Part shown: piece by piece, positions 34,601 to 47,719 of the stretch
Layout of the letters: each line of letters begins with the position of its first letter
Position numbering within the stretch: the stretch's first letter is position 1
Assembly: GCA_013396655.1 (NCBI GenBank)
Contig: WBMV01000300.1
Span: 751,419-815,418 of the forward strand
Source: Campylorhamphus procurvoides
Lineage: Eukaryota; Chordata; Aves; Passeriformes; Dendrocolaptidae
Reading direction: 5' to 3'
Length of the DNA: 64,000 nt
Notes under the pieces: model-generated
Database searches by the model: none
Seen by the model: the letters and a program-made list of their open reading frames with translations, nothing else
Told to the model about the DNA's origin: nothing
Made by a program: the position numbers and the translations under genes

Positions 34601-36492
34601 TTTCACTCCCATGTCAAGCATGGTAAAAAGATCCCAAGTAAATGTTCAAAGGCTTTAAGGAGATCTCAGCAAAACTGAGGTGAGATTCACCAGTCTGGAG
34701 CAATGCTATTAGCAAACTCAAAATTCTTGCTTCCCTGAAAGGCCGTGGGTTGTATGACTTAACCTAGGACAGAAAATAGTTTAGATGCCCTGAGATCTCT
34801 GCCTTCACCAGGATTTGTGGGAGCTCCAACATCTGTGGCAGGTGAAACTCTAACAGAGGCAGAACAGGGAGTCAGGAGGTACTTTTATAATGTGTTCCTG
34901 TATTTTCTGTGTATTGCTTGCAGTCTCCTTCTCCTTGTCCTGCCCAATGACACAATGAGTGGTGAATGTTCAGGAAGTATGAAGTATGGATTACCTTTTT
35001 TTTATTATTATTATTTATTTTTCCCCATCTCATATTAGAGATTTCAATTGAAAAAGAGATTTTATTTGTTGTTTTTGTGGTTGATTGGTTGGTTGTTTTT
35101 TTTTTTTGTAGCTATTTAAAGTATGAAAAACAAGCTACACTTTTCTAAATTTCATGCAGTGACTTCAAGCCATTTACTTTGTCTTCTTAAATGAGAAATG
35201 AATGCTAGCAGGGTGCTCTCAGGAGGGGTCTTCACTGCGATGTGATCCCTTGTGGTCTGTCATTTCCTAGATTTCTTAACTTCACAAAGCTTATTAGTAC
35301 TTCAAAGCTCATTCCTTGGGCTTCTGGAGAGGGGGTTGTTTGAAGCAGGTATAAGAATTGTGTGTTATCATATTAGCTGTGTTTGGAAAGTAGAGAGTTA
35401 CATGTGAAAACTATTTTTTTATTGTTACAGCCTTTTTTTAAATTTATTTCAAAAAATCTAGTTTCTGTACCATACTTCAGCATACGATAGGTATTCTGAA
35501 GCAAAACATACAAAATATGTATAGCAAAGGTTAATTACTTCAAGTCATTATGATGTCCTAGCACAACATGCAAGGAAGTGAGGTAGAGGTTATAACTTTG
35601 TACAGTTCTTAGTCCCCTAAGAGAAATGAACATTGCAAAAAAATTTGTCAGGAAAAAAAGGCCAAAGAACTGGGCAGTTTGTAGGTTACACAGTATGTCT
35701 TCTCTGTCAAAGCTGTGATTGTATCCATCTCAAATTCACTCTTCAAGTCATATGTTTCCCTCTGTTACTGTTCTTCTACCATAATTACCTCTTCAAAGAA
35801 AAATAGTACATATTATACCATAATTATACCATAAAAGCTACATATTGAGCTACAACAAGAATCATTAAGATACTGCAGTAGAATAGGTTCTATTTCATTA
35901 CAAGATAAAGGTTGCAAAACTTTTAGCTCCTTCAATATAGAGATGTGATAATTTTGTTCTGTCTAGTATCCTCAGAATAGTCCTTATAAATTGAAATTCT
36001 AACTCTAATTAGGTAGAATAGCATTAGAATTAACTGGGGCAGTTAATTTTTATTTTGATTAGAAGGCTTAGAATAAAATAATTTAAGAGTTAGAAGTAGA
36101 CTATGACTATAATGGCAAGTAGATGTTAGGACTCCTAATTTCTGCCCAGTTTCCTAGTAGTGGCACAGTTTCCTTCCTTTTACTTTGCCTTCTCAGAGAA
36201 ATAATACCAAATTCTGCCCTGTTAACCCATTCTTGAATGCCAAAGGGATCTCTCATTTTTTGTTTGCTTAGCTCCAGGTTGAACAGATAAACAAAGAAAC
36301 AAATAATCTTCCCATGGTAATTTGAAAAATGCTGTCTGGGATGAACAGATAGATAAGTCTGCGGACAGATAGATAAGAGGGAGAAAAGATAGAGAGGATA
36401 AACTGTATCTTGGCAGACATCTGCTGGGAACACAACATTTTAATCATATCTGAGTAGGTAACTTTTCTGTTTCATGCACCATTTCTGGCTTC
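28691..36492. other. AT-rich non-coding stretch
   Basis: No gene recognised. It contains a CTCF-like motif at 33753-33767, a small palindrome (ACCTGAC/GTCAGGT, 33341-33357), a TTA repeat at 35002-35020 and scattered short homopolymers. Confidence 0.6.
33753..33767 (-). promoter_or_regulatory. CTCF-like binding motif
   Basis: TGGCACCCTCTGCTG is the reverse complement of a vertebrate CTCF core (CAGCAGAGGG followed by TGCCA), differing from a strong site mainly by a C to T change in the GGCGC part. It sits in an AT-rich stretch, so it stands out. Function is inferred from sequence only. Confidence 0.35.
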
Positions 36493-36498
36493 AGTCAG
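36493..36498. repeat. Target-site duplication, left copy (AGTCAG)
   Basis: Perfect direct repeat with 36923-36928, immediately before the LTR TG. Confidence 0.9.
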
Positions 36499-36922
36499 TG
36501 TCGGAGAACACTGTCTCAAAGGCTACCAGAACAACCACGATGAACAGTTTATCAATACCACAAACGGACAATTACCTCAGAACTCACAAATTCATGTTTT
36601 ATCCCTTTGAATTTGTATGCTGTATTGTGATTGGTGGTGGTTACTGGTTTCCCATTGGCTGTATATTCCCTATTTCCCACTGGCTGGCTGGTGATGCAAT
36701 CCCAGTGTCATCATGTGAGGCTGGCCACGCCCCATCTGTATTCCCCTCCTTCCCTATAAGCCCTTCCCCTCTTGCCGTGATCCGCCCCCAAACTCCTTCC
36801 ACTTTCCAAGCTCCTCCCTGACCCTATATAAGTCCCATGCTCCCATGAATAAATCAGTTCTAGCCCTCATCCCACCATCAGCTGGGACCCTGTCCTTCCT
36901 TCCTCCCTTCCGGCACACGGCA
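36499..36922 (+). mobile_element. Solo LTR of the ERVK-like family, plus strand
   Basis: The 424-bp LTR begins TGTCGGAGAACACTG and ends GGCACACGGCA, with a perfect 6-bp target-site duplication AGTCAG on both sides. It is closely similar by eye to both LTRs of the provirus at 46694-48995. It carries inverted CCAAT boxes (ATTGG), a TATA box (TATATAAG, 36825-36832) and AATAAA (36848-36853). No internal sequence remains, so it probably formed by recombination between the two LTRs of a full provirus. Short open frames across it are not genes. Confidence 0.95.
36825..36853 (+). promoter_or_regulatory. LTR core promoter and polyadenylation signal
   Basis: TATATAAG at 36825-36832 and AATAAA at 36848-36853, in the same arrangement as in the other LTRs of this family. 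The short spacing means the polyadenylation signal lies close to the expected transcription start. Confidence 0.7.
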
Positions 36923-36928
36923 AGTCAG
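36923..36928. repeat. Target-site duplication, right copy (AGTCAG)
   Basis: Perfect direct repeat with 36493-36498. Confidence 0.9.
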
Positions 36929-37484
36929 CTAGGGTTTCTCTGTTTGATTACACTAACTGCTTACTTTCTTCACAGCTCAGACTGTTCTCACCTCTTGCTT
37001 TCATCCTTTCTGTCTTTTTTTCATTCCCCATGGCCTTATATTATATGTTGTGGTTATTTCTCTCAATCCAGCAGATAACCTGAGGGCACAAAAATTACCT
37101 TCCCCTATTTTTATGCATATTTTTATTTTACAAATAATCTCTCATCTCCTATATGAATAAAAGTCTAAAAGTTTTGATAAACAAAAAGCATCTATCTGTC
37201 CTAGCCAGTATGTTGCAAACAGTAAATGTTGCCCCATAGTGATACAAACAGAATTTTTATCTCTGTCAAAGACTATTACATGAAGTTTAAAAAGAAAACA
37301 TAACCTTAAACACCTTTCTCGTTCTGATTTTTCAAATCTTGTACTGAAATACCTTCATGTAGAAATGTACTAAAGAAGTGTCTACATTTTATTTAAGTGG
37401 AAAGGCAAGACTTTAGTTCTGGTTTTAGTATACATTACTCTAATCTGAATCAAAATGTTACTCTTGCTGATAAAGATGAAACTT
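36929..37484. other. Non-coding stretch
   Basis: No gene or recognisable repeat. Confidence 0.6.
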
Positions 37485-37556
37485 GTAAGTTAGGAGTTGG
37501 ACTATGTGATCTTTAAAGGTCCCTTCCAACTCAAACAATTCTATTATTATATGATA
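37485..37556 (+). mobile_element. Short CR1 3'-end fragment, plus strand
   Basis: AGTTGGACTATGTGATCTTT then AAAGGTCCCTTCCAACTCAA and ATTCTATTATTATATGAT form the CR1 3' UTR end and tail. Only about 70 bases survive, a heavily 5'-truncated copy. Confidence 0.9.
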
Positions 37557-40500
37557 ATTTTTCTAATTATACATTTGGATGCGTTATCAGGAAGATAAAT
37601 AACAGAAAGCTAAATAAACTATTATTGTACTTTGCTCCATTGTACAACTGTCAGCTGCACCCTCTGACCATAGATTAGGAACCTTTGGACTATTTCCAAG
37701 TTAAGAAAGTACAATTTTGTGTGCATCATTGATTCTTGGTCAGTTAAAAGTAGAGGATTTGCTTGGAACAAAAGTCATGCTATCTCTAAAGAAAATACAT
37801 TCTGCAGAATAAAATTCAAACTGTACAACCCGTGTCAGTCAAGAACATCCATAGAAGTTCATTCAACTTCTAAACAAAGATAATATGTTGCTGCTGAAAG
37901 AATATTTCTATGACTTGTCATCTGGATCCTCATATTGTTATGAAATAGGAAGGACATCTAAAATTTGTGCTTACTTTAAGAAGTGGATCCCTTCATCTTA
38001 CATAGGGTTTTAATTACAAATCCTCATGTCTTAGGAGAGAATGTACCAAAATAGTTATTAAATTTTAGTGTGTAAAGTGCTTAATTAAAGAAAGTCTTGA
38101 ATGCTTTTGTAATCTAAAACTGCTTTTTCTGAAAAAAGATATATGAGTGGGTGCGGTCATATGATTCAGGGTTAAGTATAGGTCAGTAGATGATGTAGAT
38201 ATTTCAGGAAAATGCAAAAAAAATGTTAAAACTAAACATATCTTTTAAAGAATTATTTGGTACCTCTTCCTGTGTAGTTGAACCGGTTTATGTTTCCCTT
38301 ATATGAAGAAGTCATTTGGGCAAACACCACTGAAAACTGAGTACTTCATGAAGAAAATGGTCCTCATTGGAATGATAACACGTGTTTATAATTTAAAAAA
38401 AAAGATGTAAAATCTAAGAAAATTACAAAGTTGATTCTGTCTTATTACAGTTAATTAGAACTTTTCAGAAACTCACTGTAGAGTTTTGCATTTAAGAGTC
38501 ATAAGGAGTGTTTGTAGCTGGATGCCGGTGTTTGTTTCTCTTCAACAAGAATCATACTGCAATTGTTACAGGAATTCTAGCAAAGACTTTAAGAACCTTC
38601 TGCTCATTTATTGCCTGAAAATAACTTTCCAAATAACTTTTAAGTATTAAATGTCTGAACCTTGTTTTGATCTCGCCTATATGACAATAAAAACATATAC
38701 TACATGATAACTGAAAAGTATGAATTTTCAGACAGACTTATCTGTTAAATTATTTTTCCTGAGGCAAAGCCAGTAGCTAAAGCTTTTCCATACAGCTGGC
38801 AGTTGGAACTGGAAAAAAAAACTTGTCAAGTCTCTACAGCTTTCAAAAAATAAGCAGGCTAATTATGATTGAGTTATTTCTATAATTTATATGTTTATTG
38901 GCTTTTTTTACTTAAGTATACAAAAAGATAAGTTTGAAGTAGTAATATACTCCAATTTTAATGTATAGCTTAATAAACAGTTATAAACCTATTACTTAAT
39001 AGATATATATTTTTTAATTAAGTACTTCATTTATTTTAACAATAATATGCTGCATACTAAAATGATGCTTACATAGAATTAAGTTTCAGCTATAACCATT
39101 AAGATAGCAAAAATAATGTGGATCAATTTCCACACTGGAAACTTACTGCCATTCTGCTTCCAGTGCAAATATCTATTCAATGGAAGGCTCACAAATATTG
39201 CAGGATAATTTGTTTATAGTGTGATTTACTGAAATGCCATTGAACTTTACCTAACAAGACTATTACAGCAAATGAATATTTCATTCATCAGTCTCACAAA
39301 AAAGGCAGCAGAGTTTTGGTAGAGTGAGATTGCATTGTCACCTAACTCATAACTCTCCAAAGAGTAATGATATAAACAAAACCCATATGAAGATCCTTGA
39401 CTTTAAAAAGGTGTTGATATACGAGCCATTCCAGGTTTTTATTGATCAGAAAAAAAATCCTCCTCCAATTCTTGGTTCTGCAAAACCCAATCACATCAGA
39501 ATTTAATTTTTTCATTAAGTTGTAGACAAAATGTTACTGTTTATACTTACGTTTCTTTGCTTTATTTCACCAAGCCCTTCTTTCTAATACTTTCATATCT
39601 TCTAACATACAAAGGTGACTTGTGTGACCATTAACACTGAGTTTTTAAAAAACTATTTTTGCAAGGTTTTTATAACTTTTTTTTAATATTTCCATTTTCT
39701 AACATTGGAATGAGAATTGCTGCAACTGATGAGAACCTGGACATTGCCTAAAACCTTTCAGGTTGATAGTAATGCCATTTGTTTCCATCAGTGGAATTAA
39801 TAGCATTTATTTACTAAGGTGTCAATCAGTGTTGACATCTTACTTGTGTAATATTTTCAGATATTGCAAAACTAGAAACATTGTTCTGAAATCTAGTTTT
39901 ATTTTACTTGTACTATTGCATTTCTTTGTTAGCCTTCTTTAATAGTAGTGCTTTCTCCCTGTTCATCTATATCCTTAAGTGTTCCTATAGTGGGAATAGT
40001 CACAAAGATTAGAACATTTTGTCATGTGCAGGCAGCACCCCTCCTAGAAGACTGTAGTAATTACACAGATCCAGATAAGTTCTTCCTCCCTTCTCCAGGA
40101 CTGAGAGCTGATACTTATAGACCTGACGGATTTCAAATAGAATATACCATATATAGCACCGTACTACCACGTAAGTCCAAATAACAGACAATTTTTACAA
40201 TAGGTTTTCATTACTCATAATTAGTTTCTATGAAGAATGTTAAAAAAATGGATAGTTAAAAAAATTCCTAATATCAGATCTTCAATGGAATAACATCAAG
40301 AGGTGCTACTTCTGTGACTGCACTTGACTGTGGTATAATGTCTTGCATGACTTCCAAAGAAGTCCCCTCCCATTTTATTTTTGCTTTTATTTTTGCATGG
40401 TGAATTCTTTCTTCATTTCTATCATTGTTTTATTTTACAGAACCTGTGTTAGAACTATGTAAATTCTGAAGCAAAGATAATTTCCTTCTGAATTAGCTTC

Positions 40501-43500
40501 AATATCCAGAGAAATGTACCAGGAAGAAGGAAGGTAGTAAATTAAACTTATAAGCTTAAAATGGATTCTACAAAATGAAAACTGGCATGATTTTTAATTC
40601 TAGAAAGAAGAAAGATTTCATAAGATGGAATATTAAGAGAAAAAATGGAACATTTTTAATCAATTTTTTTAAGTTTCTTTCAACATCTATACTGTTAGCA
40701 GGTTATTGAGAAAATTCCAAACATTTTCTTCGGCCTATTATGTTTTTAAGGGCTGTTGAATACTTTGCTTTTGAAGTAGAAGATTATAATATATTGGCAA
40801 TATAAGCTAGAGGGAAAGAAAGATCAGAACAAAAAGAAAAAATATTAAAACTTCTCATGGCTGATTTACTCTAAAAAGTTGCAACTTTTGTTAGAAAATA
40901 TATAGTCAGATTTTAACAGCAATTTTTTTTTTAATTAAAGGCTACAGTCAATCCAGAAAAAAACACTTCACAAGAATACAGCTGACATTTCAATTCTCTC
41001 CTGAAAGTTCCTCAGTACCATGCAATTAATTGTGTGGAGCAGTCCTCAAACCCATATGATTTGACATACTATCTTTAGAGCTTTGCAGACAGGATATATT
41101 TTGAAAAATACAGTTTAGCAGCTAAAAACCAATCTTTTTTTCATTTTAAAGTTTTTTTGTTCTTTTTTTGTTTTAATCTATATTGTTTTATATTTTTAGT
41201 TCTCTGAATGACTGCTCTTTGGCTGCTGTTATGAGATGTACTGATAAAAGATGATAATCCTTTATACATGCTTAGAAGTAAATTGATATTTAAGTGACAT
41301 TAGAAATCATTTAATTCTATAAATTTCAATTAAAAATGAAACAAAAGTGATGGCTTAATTGTGTGTGTAGTCATAGTTCTTTTAATATTTTGTATATTAT
41401 TATGAAAATTAATGCTTTGAAAAAAATCTTTTCAGAAGTCTATAACAGAAGAATTATTATGGAAGTTGTTAAATTGGTCCTAATGTAATAAGCTGCTATT
41501 TATTTCATTATTTCAATAGTACTTATATGATGGTGCCATTCTGTAGCCAAATAATGACTCTGAATATTTCAGAAAACACTGTGAAGTCCTATTTAAATTC
41601 ATTTAGGCTTGGCAAGCATTAGCAGAAACATGAGCTACAAATTATATGCCTGTTTTATATTGTATTGAGACAGGTATTGAGCAAAAGTCTTTTCTGCCTT
41701 TCTTTTTTTTTTTTTGCACAATGCTTCACATGAACATAATTCAGGATTTTCTAAGTTGATTCAAACTGTTGACATACGAAGTTTGACAGTGGCTACAATA
41801 GGTATTTCTAAAGAAGACGGAATAAACTCTTCTGAAAACACCTTGCTTGCTCATGGGAGAACTTTGTCCTTGCCCTCTACCATTAAATTTTGATATGTAG
41901 CATTTTTGATGAAATTGATTTTTCTCTGTAGTCAAAATCTCTTATTTGAAAATTTATCCTCTGAAGAGTCAATTCGAAGACTTGTCTAACAAACAGGAGT
42001 CCTACTCAAAAGTTTCTATTGTCTTTGAAAATCTTATGGAAAGGATGTAGAAAGATAAAGTAAGGGTGTTTAGAAAATATTGAAATTAGAAAAATAAGAA
42101 GGGAAAAAGGGTAGAAACAGACACAGGGATTCTGAGTCTCCTCTGTCATACAAACTGCTTAAGGAAACATTTTTCTTTGATGACTTTATAAGCTCTGAGA
42201 TGTGACTAGATATGAGTTACTCAGATGTTATTTCATGTAGAACAGTCCTAAATGCTCCTCATTGCTCTGTTCATTAATTTTTACCAGAAGAGTGTTTATT
42301 TATTTATTTATTTCTAATTTATGCATGACTGACATCCTGTTCTGGAGGGAATAATATGGGGTTTTTTTTCCATTTTCTTTCTTTTTTACTGAGGTAATAT
42401 AAAAACCAGATACCACTTAAATTTGTTTTTCTTGTGTACCATGAAGTGACACTCTGTGTTAAAAGCAAGTTATCTTAAAAAATTAAAAGACACATAGCAA
42501 TAATGTGTAGTTTAAATTAAAAAGAAACCATACAATTTTTGTATTGGTGAAGTAAATCTTTATATTTTCAAATTCATCAGTACAGAGGGCACAGACCTAA
42601 AGAAACTTGGTTATCTGTAAAAGGTAACATCTTGAAAGTATTATCCTATAAGATAGATACCCAGTATATCTACACTAATAAATCATGTCAAGCAGAAAAA
42701 AACCTCGTATTTCTTTATGTTTTTAACAATTTTATCCATTTACTATGGGCGATGCTGTCAATTAGCAGCAGACATCCTTATTACAGTCAGCTGACAAGGA
42801 TGAAAAAGCTGAAAAGAGAAAGTTGTTTCAGAATATTGCAGTAGATATTATTTTGAAGGTTACAGTCCTTTACACTGAGAATTATTTTTTATTTTGGATT
42901 AATTAAAACAAACTTTTTGTCAAAATTGGGAGTAGCTTATATTCTTACTTGGCCTCCTCAGCTAGTGCTATATCAGTGTATTATTCATCAAGGACTTATC
43001 TACATTATTATCTATGTGTGTATAGGAAGTGTCAGTTTGATTTTCATATGTGTGTGTGTGTATACGTATGACAGAAATAATGATTCAAGCATATTTTAAT
43101 CCTTCCTGAAAGCCCCAAATAGAAAAAGATAAAGAAAAATAAAGGGAAGAAAAACAGGCAACTTCATGTTGGGTTTAATCTTTAGTTCTGTTACCTTGTT
43201 TTTTAATCCTGAAAAATGCTGAATGTTGAAGTCAGTTAGAAGCAGAGCATGAGTTTAGCAGAACTGGGCTTGACTTTTACAGATAAAAACTGAAAAGAAG
43301 AGGATTCAGTCAGCCAAGATACACATTATATTTTTCAAATAACCTTTATACCAAATGGGAATGATTCTGTCAACATATTTTCGTATACGATTAATCTTTC
43401 TTCTCCCTTCCTATCAGCAGAATGAGCTTGTCGTGTGACAGAGTCATATAAATCTGTGATGCTAGAATTGCTTGTGTGATGGCAAGAAATTCAGTAACCT

Positions 43501-46021
43501 AGAAGTTAGCTCATTAGGATAATAAGGACAGAACAGTTAGGAAAGCATTAATGATATATTCTGGCTATCAACACGCATTAATTCTACATGTTATACTAGT
43601 CAAAAATCTGTTTGCGTAAAGTTATTGAAATATAGTATATTGAAAATTCCTTGGCTCTTGGGCTTTCTCCACTGGCACTAATGAGGTAAACACTGTGTGA
43701 AATGTGGCATGTGGATGAGATGTATTCTGAGCTTTTATTGTGAATCAGTTGTAAAATATGCTGGATCTCTGCCACAGGAAAAAAAGCAATTTAACTTATG
43801 CCTATAAACCTATTCTGAGTGAATGAGGTGTTTAAATTGTAAAAATCACAATCAGGGAACTATCAATCAGCATGTTTTCAGCAAAAGTGATAACACCAAA
43901 TACAGTTAATTTGACAATTCTTACCTTTTTAAAAATAAAGTCATTCCTGACCAGAATTTTAAGGAGTATGATATTATTTGTTTGTTTGTCTAAAGCAAAA
44001 GATTCTGATTTAGCAGAATGGTGATTCCAGAACTTACACAAAATTACAGAATTACTCTGCTGACATTTACAAGTCATGGGGCACAAAGTCTTATGCTAGT
44101 AAGACAAATGTAGGAAAGAGAACAAGTTTCCTAAAGTGTCAAATTGGGAAGAAAGTGCCTCCAAATATTAATTTATAATGAATTGAAGGAGCTCTACGTA
44201 TCAGAAGAATCCTCAGAGATCCATAGTAATTCAGTACCTATCTCACTATTTAGCCAACTGCCACACCCTGGAGGACAAACTTTTGACTGGGAGTTAAATA
44301 GCAGCACCTCTGTTCACTCACTGAGGATGAGGCTCCTGCAGTCCAGAACCTAGCTTTTGCCAAATATCTAGTAACTGGAGCACTAAGGAAAGACCTGATT
44401 CCTGGGCTCATCTTAAAAGGAGTCCGACACACTTCACTGATTTTCTAGGTGTGGTTTTGTATTCTGGTCTATGAAACCACAGAACAAGCTGAACAGGGTC
44501 ATCTTCTCATTTTCCTACTGATTCCTAGCAGCACACTGAAATTCATGAAGCCTCTAATGTGTTCATGTGACAGTGACTATCAGAAATAGTCACAAAGCAT
44601 ACCTTTTCTCTTCTCTACGATACAAAAATGAAAGCTGTGCTATGAACAACAGAAGAATTAAGTATTTTTAAAATTACATCCTGGGTGTCTCACATTTAGG
44701 ACCCTGACTGTATCAGAGAGGCTACCTCAATATACCTGTGCTTTGATTTGAGAGTGGGTTAATTTTAGGTAGCTGGCTCACCAACTCGTGGCAAGTCTGA
44801 GAAATATTGGGTTCTTTGACACTGGACATCATAAAAAAACCCATAAAAAGAAAAAATAATTAAAGTAGCTGTCTCTATGGTAGAGATATATATCTTGGAC
44901 AAAAACAAACAAAACTGTGACATACTTATTCACAGAATTAGTGCCAGTCACTCTGTGCAATGGATGAAACAGCAAAATGTCTGCCACTGTCAAATTAAGT
45001 ACTAGACTGTCATGGATATTTGCAGTCATCCGTATCCATGTTCAATCTTGACATTTGAATTTCAGATTGCAAAGCTTTATAATCCTTTAGTATTTTGAAG
45101 AAATATCCATAATATTTTGAGCTCATATTTTGAGCAATTACCCTTCTCCGTTCAACATATATATGTAGTGCTAAGCTAGGGAGTCTTTTAATTCTACTCA
45201 GTCTGATTTTATAATTATTCTTAACAGCTTAGCGCTATAAATTGTGAAATATAAAATTGATTGTGGATTTTTGTTCTGTTATTCTTAGAGCTGTAACTCT
45301 TTGGTGTTTCTGTGACCACTCCATCCATCAAAGCTGTTTGAATATAGTAGGTATACAAAATAGAACTGCAACCGAACCACTGTTCCTTCTGTACTACAGT
45401 TGAGATTACTTTGTTCGTGGTCTATAAAATTCTGATATCCAAGAAAGGGTGTTCTGTATCAATTTCACACACTGTAAAAGAAACAATTTTTTTTAAAAAA
45501 TTATTTGCTGAACAGCTCCAAAGTAAGATATAAGTAATTTTTACTGATGACTGATAAGGGAGATGCCATCTATGAGGCAACAGCACAAGTATTTCAGTCT
45601 AAAGGGCAGTATTTTAACTTAATGGATAATCCTATTCAGCAATGACAGTGTGGAAACAATATATGATCTTCATTCCAGTGCTCTTTGCAGATACTGTACT
45701 ACAAGTATCAGAATATCCAAGAAATTATGTAGTTTCTTGATCAGTACAGTACCCCAAAAGGGAATAGTCTTGAACATTCAGCTATAAAAAACTGAAGAAC
45801 AGACATGCTTATTTATATTGCTGCCTCGAGTTTTCTGCCTTGTTTCTTAGTTCATGATCTTTTTGTAAAAGATATTTTGGAGTAAGTGGAGAACTTTACA
45901 GACTTCTTTTCAACAGAGGGCTCAAAATGTACAGTTGAAGACAATGTTTGTTTAAGTCCACATAAATATTTATTGAACCCAACAGGACAATGGCCTCTCA
46001 CACTGTGTCACAAGGCTATTT
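37557..46021. other. AT-rich non-coding stretch
   Basis: No gene recognised. Simple repeats occur at 42295-42313 (TTTA) and 43049-43060 (TG). A somewhat less AT-rich segment at 44180-44440 has no assignable origin. Confidence 0.6.
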
Positions 46022-46693
46022 TTCATAGAATCATGCCCTAGACCAGGTTGCTTAGAGCCCCGTCTAGCCAACCTTGAAAACTTCCAAGGAGGGGGCATCT
46101 ACAACTTCTCTGGGAAACTTGTTTTAGTGTCTTACAATGTGACAGTAGAAAAGCATTCTCTTATGTTCAATTTTCTTTATTTCACTTGCCTCACTGCCAA
46201 TTGCCTCTTGTCCTATCACTGGACCACTGCCAGACTCTGGCTTTGTCTTCTTTCTTGTCCCTCATGCAGAACTTATACATGTTGACAAAGTTGTCCCAAA
46301 GCCTTCCCTTCTCCAGGCCATACAGCCCCATCTCTATGCCTTCCCCCATATAAAAGATGCTTCAATCCTTTAATCATCCTTATGACCCTTCCGTGGACTT
46401 GCTGCAATATGCCCATGGCTCTCATGTGCTGCTTAGCTGAGCAGCAGACACAGCACTTCAGATTTGGGTTCACCAGAACTGACTAGAAGGGAAGGCCCAA
46501 CTTGCTGGTGATAATATAGCTGAGAAGGCTTTTGGCCCCCAGTACCAGCAGTGCTTTTCAGACAGGTGGCCTTCAGCTTGGATGGGCAAATTGGGATTAT
46601 TACTACCGTGGTGCAAGGCTTCAAATTTTCCTTTGTTAAACTTTATTGGGTTTCTGGTGGCTGTTAAAGTACTGTTAAAGTACTTTCAAATGG
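46022..46693 (-). mobile_element. CR1 LINE, minus strand, 3' part (split by the ERV)
   Basis: The plus-strand text CATAGAATCATGCCCTAGAC at the left edge, TTGCCTCTTGTCCTATCACT and CCTTCCCTTCTCCAGGCCAT is the reverse of the CR1 3' UTR and ORF2 end. The copy runs to the ERV insertion at 46694 and resumes after it at 48996. Frames are broken. Confidence 0.92.
46688..46693. repeat. Target-site duplication, left copy (AAATGG)
   Basis: Perfect direct repeat with 48996-49001, immediately before the LTR TG. Confidence 0.93.
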
Positions 46694-47124
46694 TGTCGGA
46701 GAACACTCTCTGAAAGGCTACCAGAACAACCATGCTGAACAGTTTATCAACACCACAAACGGACAATTACCTCAGAACTCACAAATTCATGTTTTATCCC
46801 TTTGAATTTGTATGCTGTATTGTGATTGGTTGCGGTTACCTGATTACCGGTTCCCCATTGGCTGTATATTCCCTATTTCCCATTGGCTGGCTGGTGATGC
46901 AATCCCAGCGTCATCATGTGAGGCTGGCCACGCCCCATCTGTATTCCCCTCCTTCCCTGTAAGCCCTTCCCCTCTTGCTGCGATCCGCCCCCAGACTCCT
47001 CCCACTTTCCAAGCTCCTCCCTGACCCTATATAAGTCCCATGCTTCCATGAATAAAGTGTTCTAGCCTTATCCCATCATCGGGTAGGATCGTCTCCTTTC
47101 TCTCCCTCCCTCCGGTATGCGGCA
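46694..47124 (+). mobile_element. 5' LTR of the ERVK-like provirus
   Basis: 431 bp, TGTCGG...GCGGCA. It contains inverted CCAAT boxes, TATATAAG (47028-47035) and AATAAA (47051-47056). Its last ~65 bases (R-U5) differ far more from the 3' LTR than the rest does, whereas the U5 of the 3' LTR resembles that of the solo LTR at 36499. Confidence 0.95.
47028..47056 (+). promoter_or_regulatory. 5' LTR TATA box and polyadenylation signal
   Basis: TATATAAG (47028-47035) followed by AATAAA (47051-47056). They are the predicted core promoter and the RNA 3'-end signal of the LTR. Confidence 0.7.
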
Positions 47125-47126
47125 AA

Positions 47127-47145
47127 TGGCGCCCGCACGTGGGGC
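47127..47145 (+). promoter_or_regulatory. Primer-binding site, tRNA-Lys type
   Basis: TGGCGCCCGCACGTGGGGC begins two bases after the LTR end. It closely matches the 3' end complement of tRNA-Lys used by class II retroviruses, with one extra or changed base in the middle. Confidence 0.8.
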
Positions 47146-47282
47146 GACTCCAGGAGCTTGTATCAAGCTAAAGGACTCGTAACTAACGGGCTTTCGCCTG
47201 GAGCGACTGATGGCCCCAGCACTCCAGGTTCCGTGTACCCTCCGTGCTCCGTGAAGCGGCGTGAACCCCGACGCTTAGTGGA

Positions 47283-47719
47283 ATGGATTCGGCAAAAAGC
47301 CAGGTACGGAGAAGCGATCTTCCTCCCCACGGGAAACCCCCACCGACCCCCGCACCCAAACCCCACGCGGCGATGGATTCCGCGAATTCTGCAGCGGCAG
47401 AGACCAACTTAAGACAGCCCCCGTGGCCAGAAAAAACCGAGAGAAGTAACCCTCGGCGAGCCCCGGACCCGCCGCGATCCGGCGGCAGCGCGGAGACCAC
47501 TCCAAACCGCGAGCCCGGCGCCGCGTTTAAAACTCCCGCGGCGCTTCAAAATGGCGACTGCGCCAGCGGCGGTGTGATCTCCCCGAGCCCCGGCGGTGGC
47601 AGCGGCGCAGAGGTCCCCCCAAACCGCGGTCACGGCACCGGCAGTCCCGATCCCGGCGGTGATGATCCCCGCAGCGGCGGCAGCAGCAACGGCAGTGGTC
47701 CCCGCGGCGGCGGCAACGA
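47283..47719 (+). CDS. Pro/Gly-rich ORF in gag position, interrupted by assembly gap
   Basis: A plus-strand frame starting at ATG 47283, open for 145 codons up to the N gap. It is rich in Pro, Gly, Arg and Ser, with a short duplicated start motif (MDSAKS near residue 1 and MDSANS about 30 residues later) and a Gly/Ser-rich end. The position after the primer site is that of gag, but no myristoylation signal (Gly at position 2), capsid motif or zinc knuckle is visible before the gap. A consensus splice donor (CAG|GTACGG, 47301-47309) lies inside it. Base composition is CpG-rich, unlike the host flank. The sequence across the gap is unknown, so length and end cannot be stated. Confidence 0.4.
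47301..47309 (+). promoter_or_regulatory. Candidate retroviral splice donor
   Basis: CAGGTACGG fits the donor consensus (cut after CAG) and lies about 155 bases after the primer-binding site, a usual place for the major donor. No acceptor can be seen because of the gap. Confidence 0.35.

Noticed and set aside
36107..36433. 108-codon minus-strand frame
   Set aside because: No motif, no sign of splice context or conservation that can be seen here.
36474..36821. 115-codon frame and similar short frames in the LTRs
   Set aside because: They lie within the LTRs and recur only because the LTR is repeated.
37656..37670. Second CTCF-like motif TGCACCCTCTGACCA
   Set aside because: The 3' half deviates from the CTCF core.
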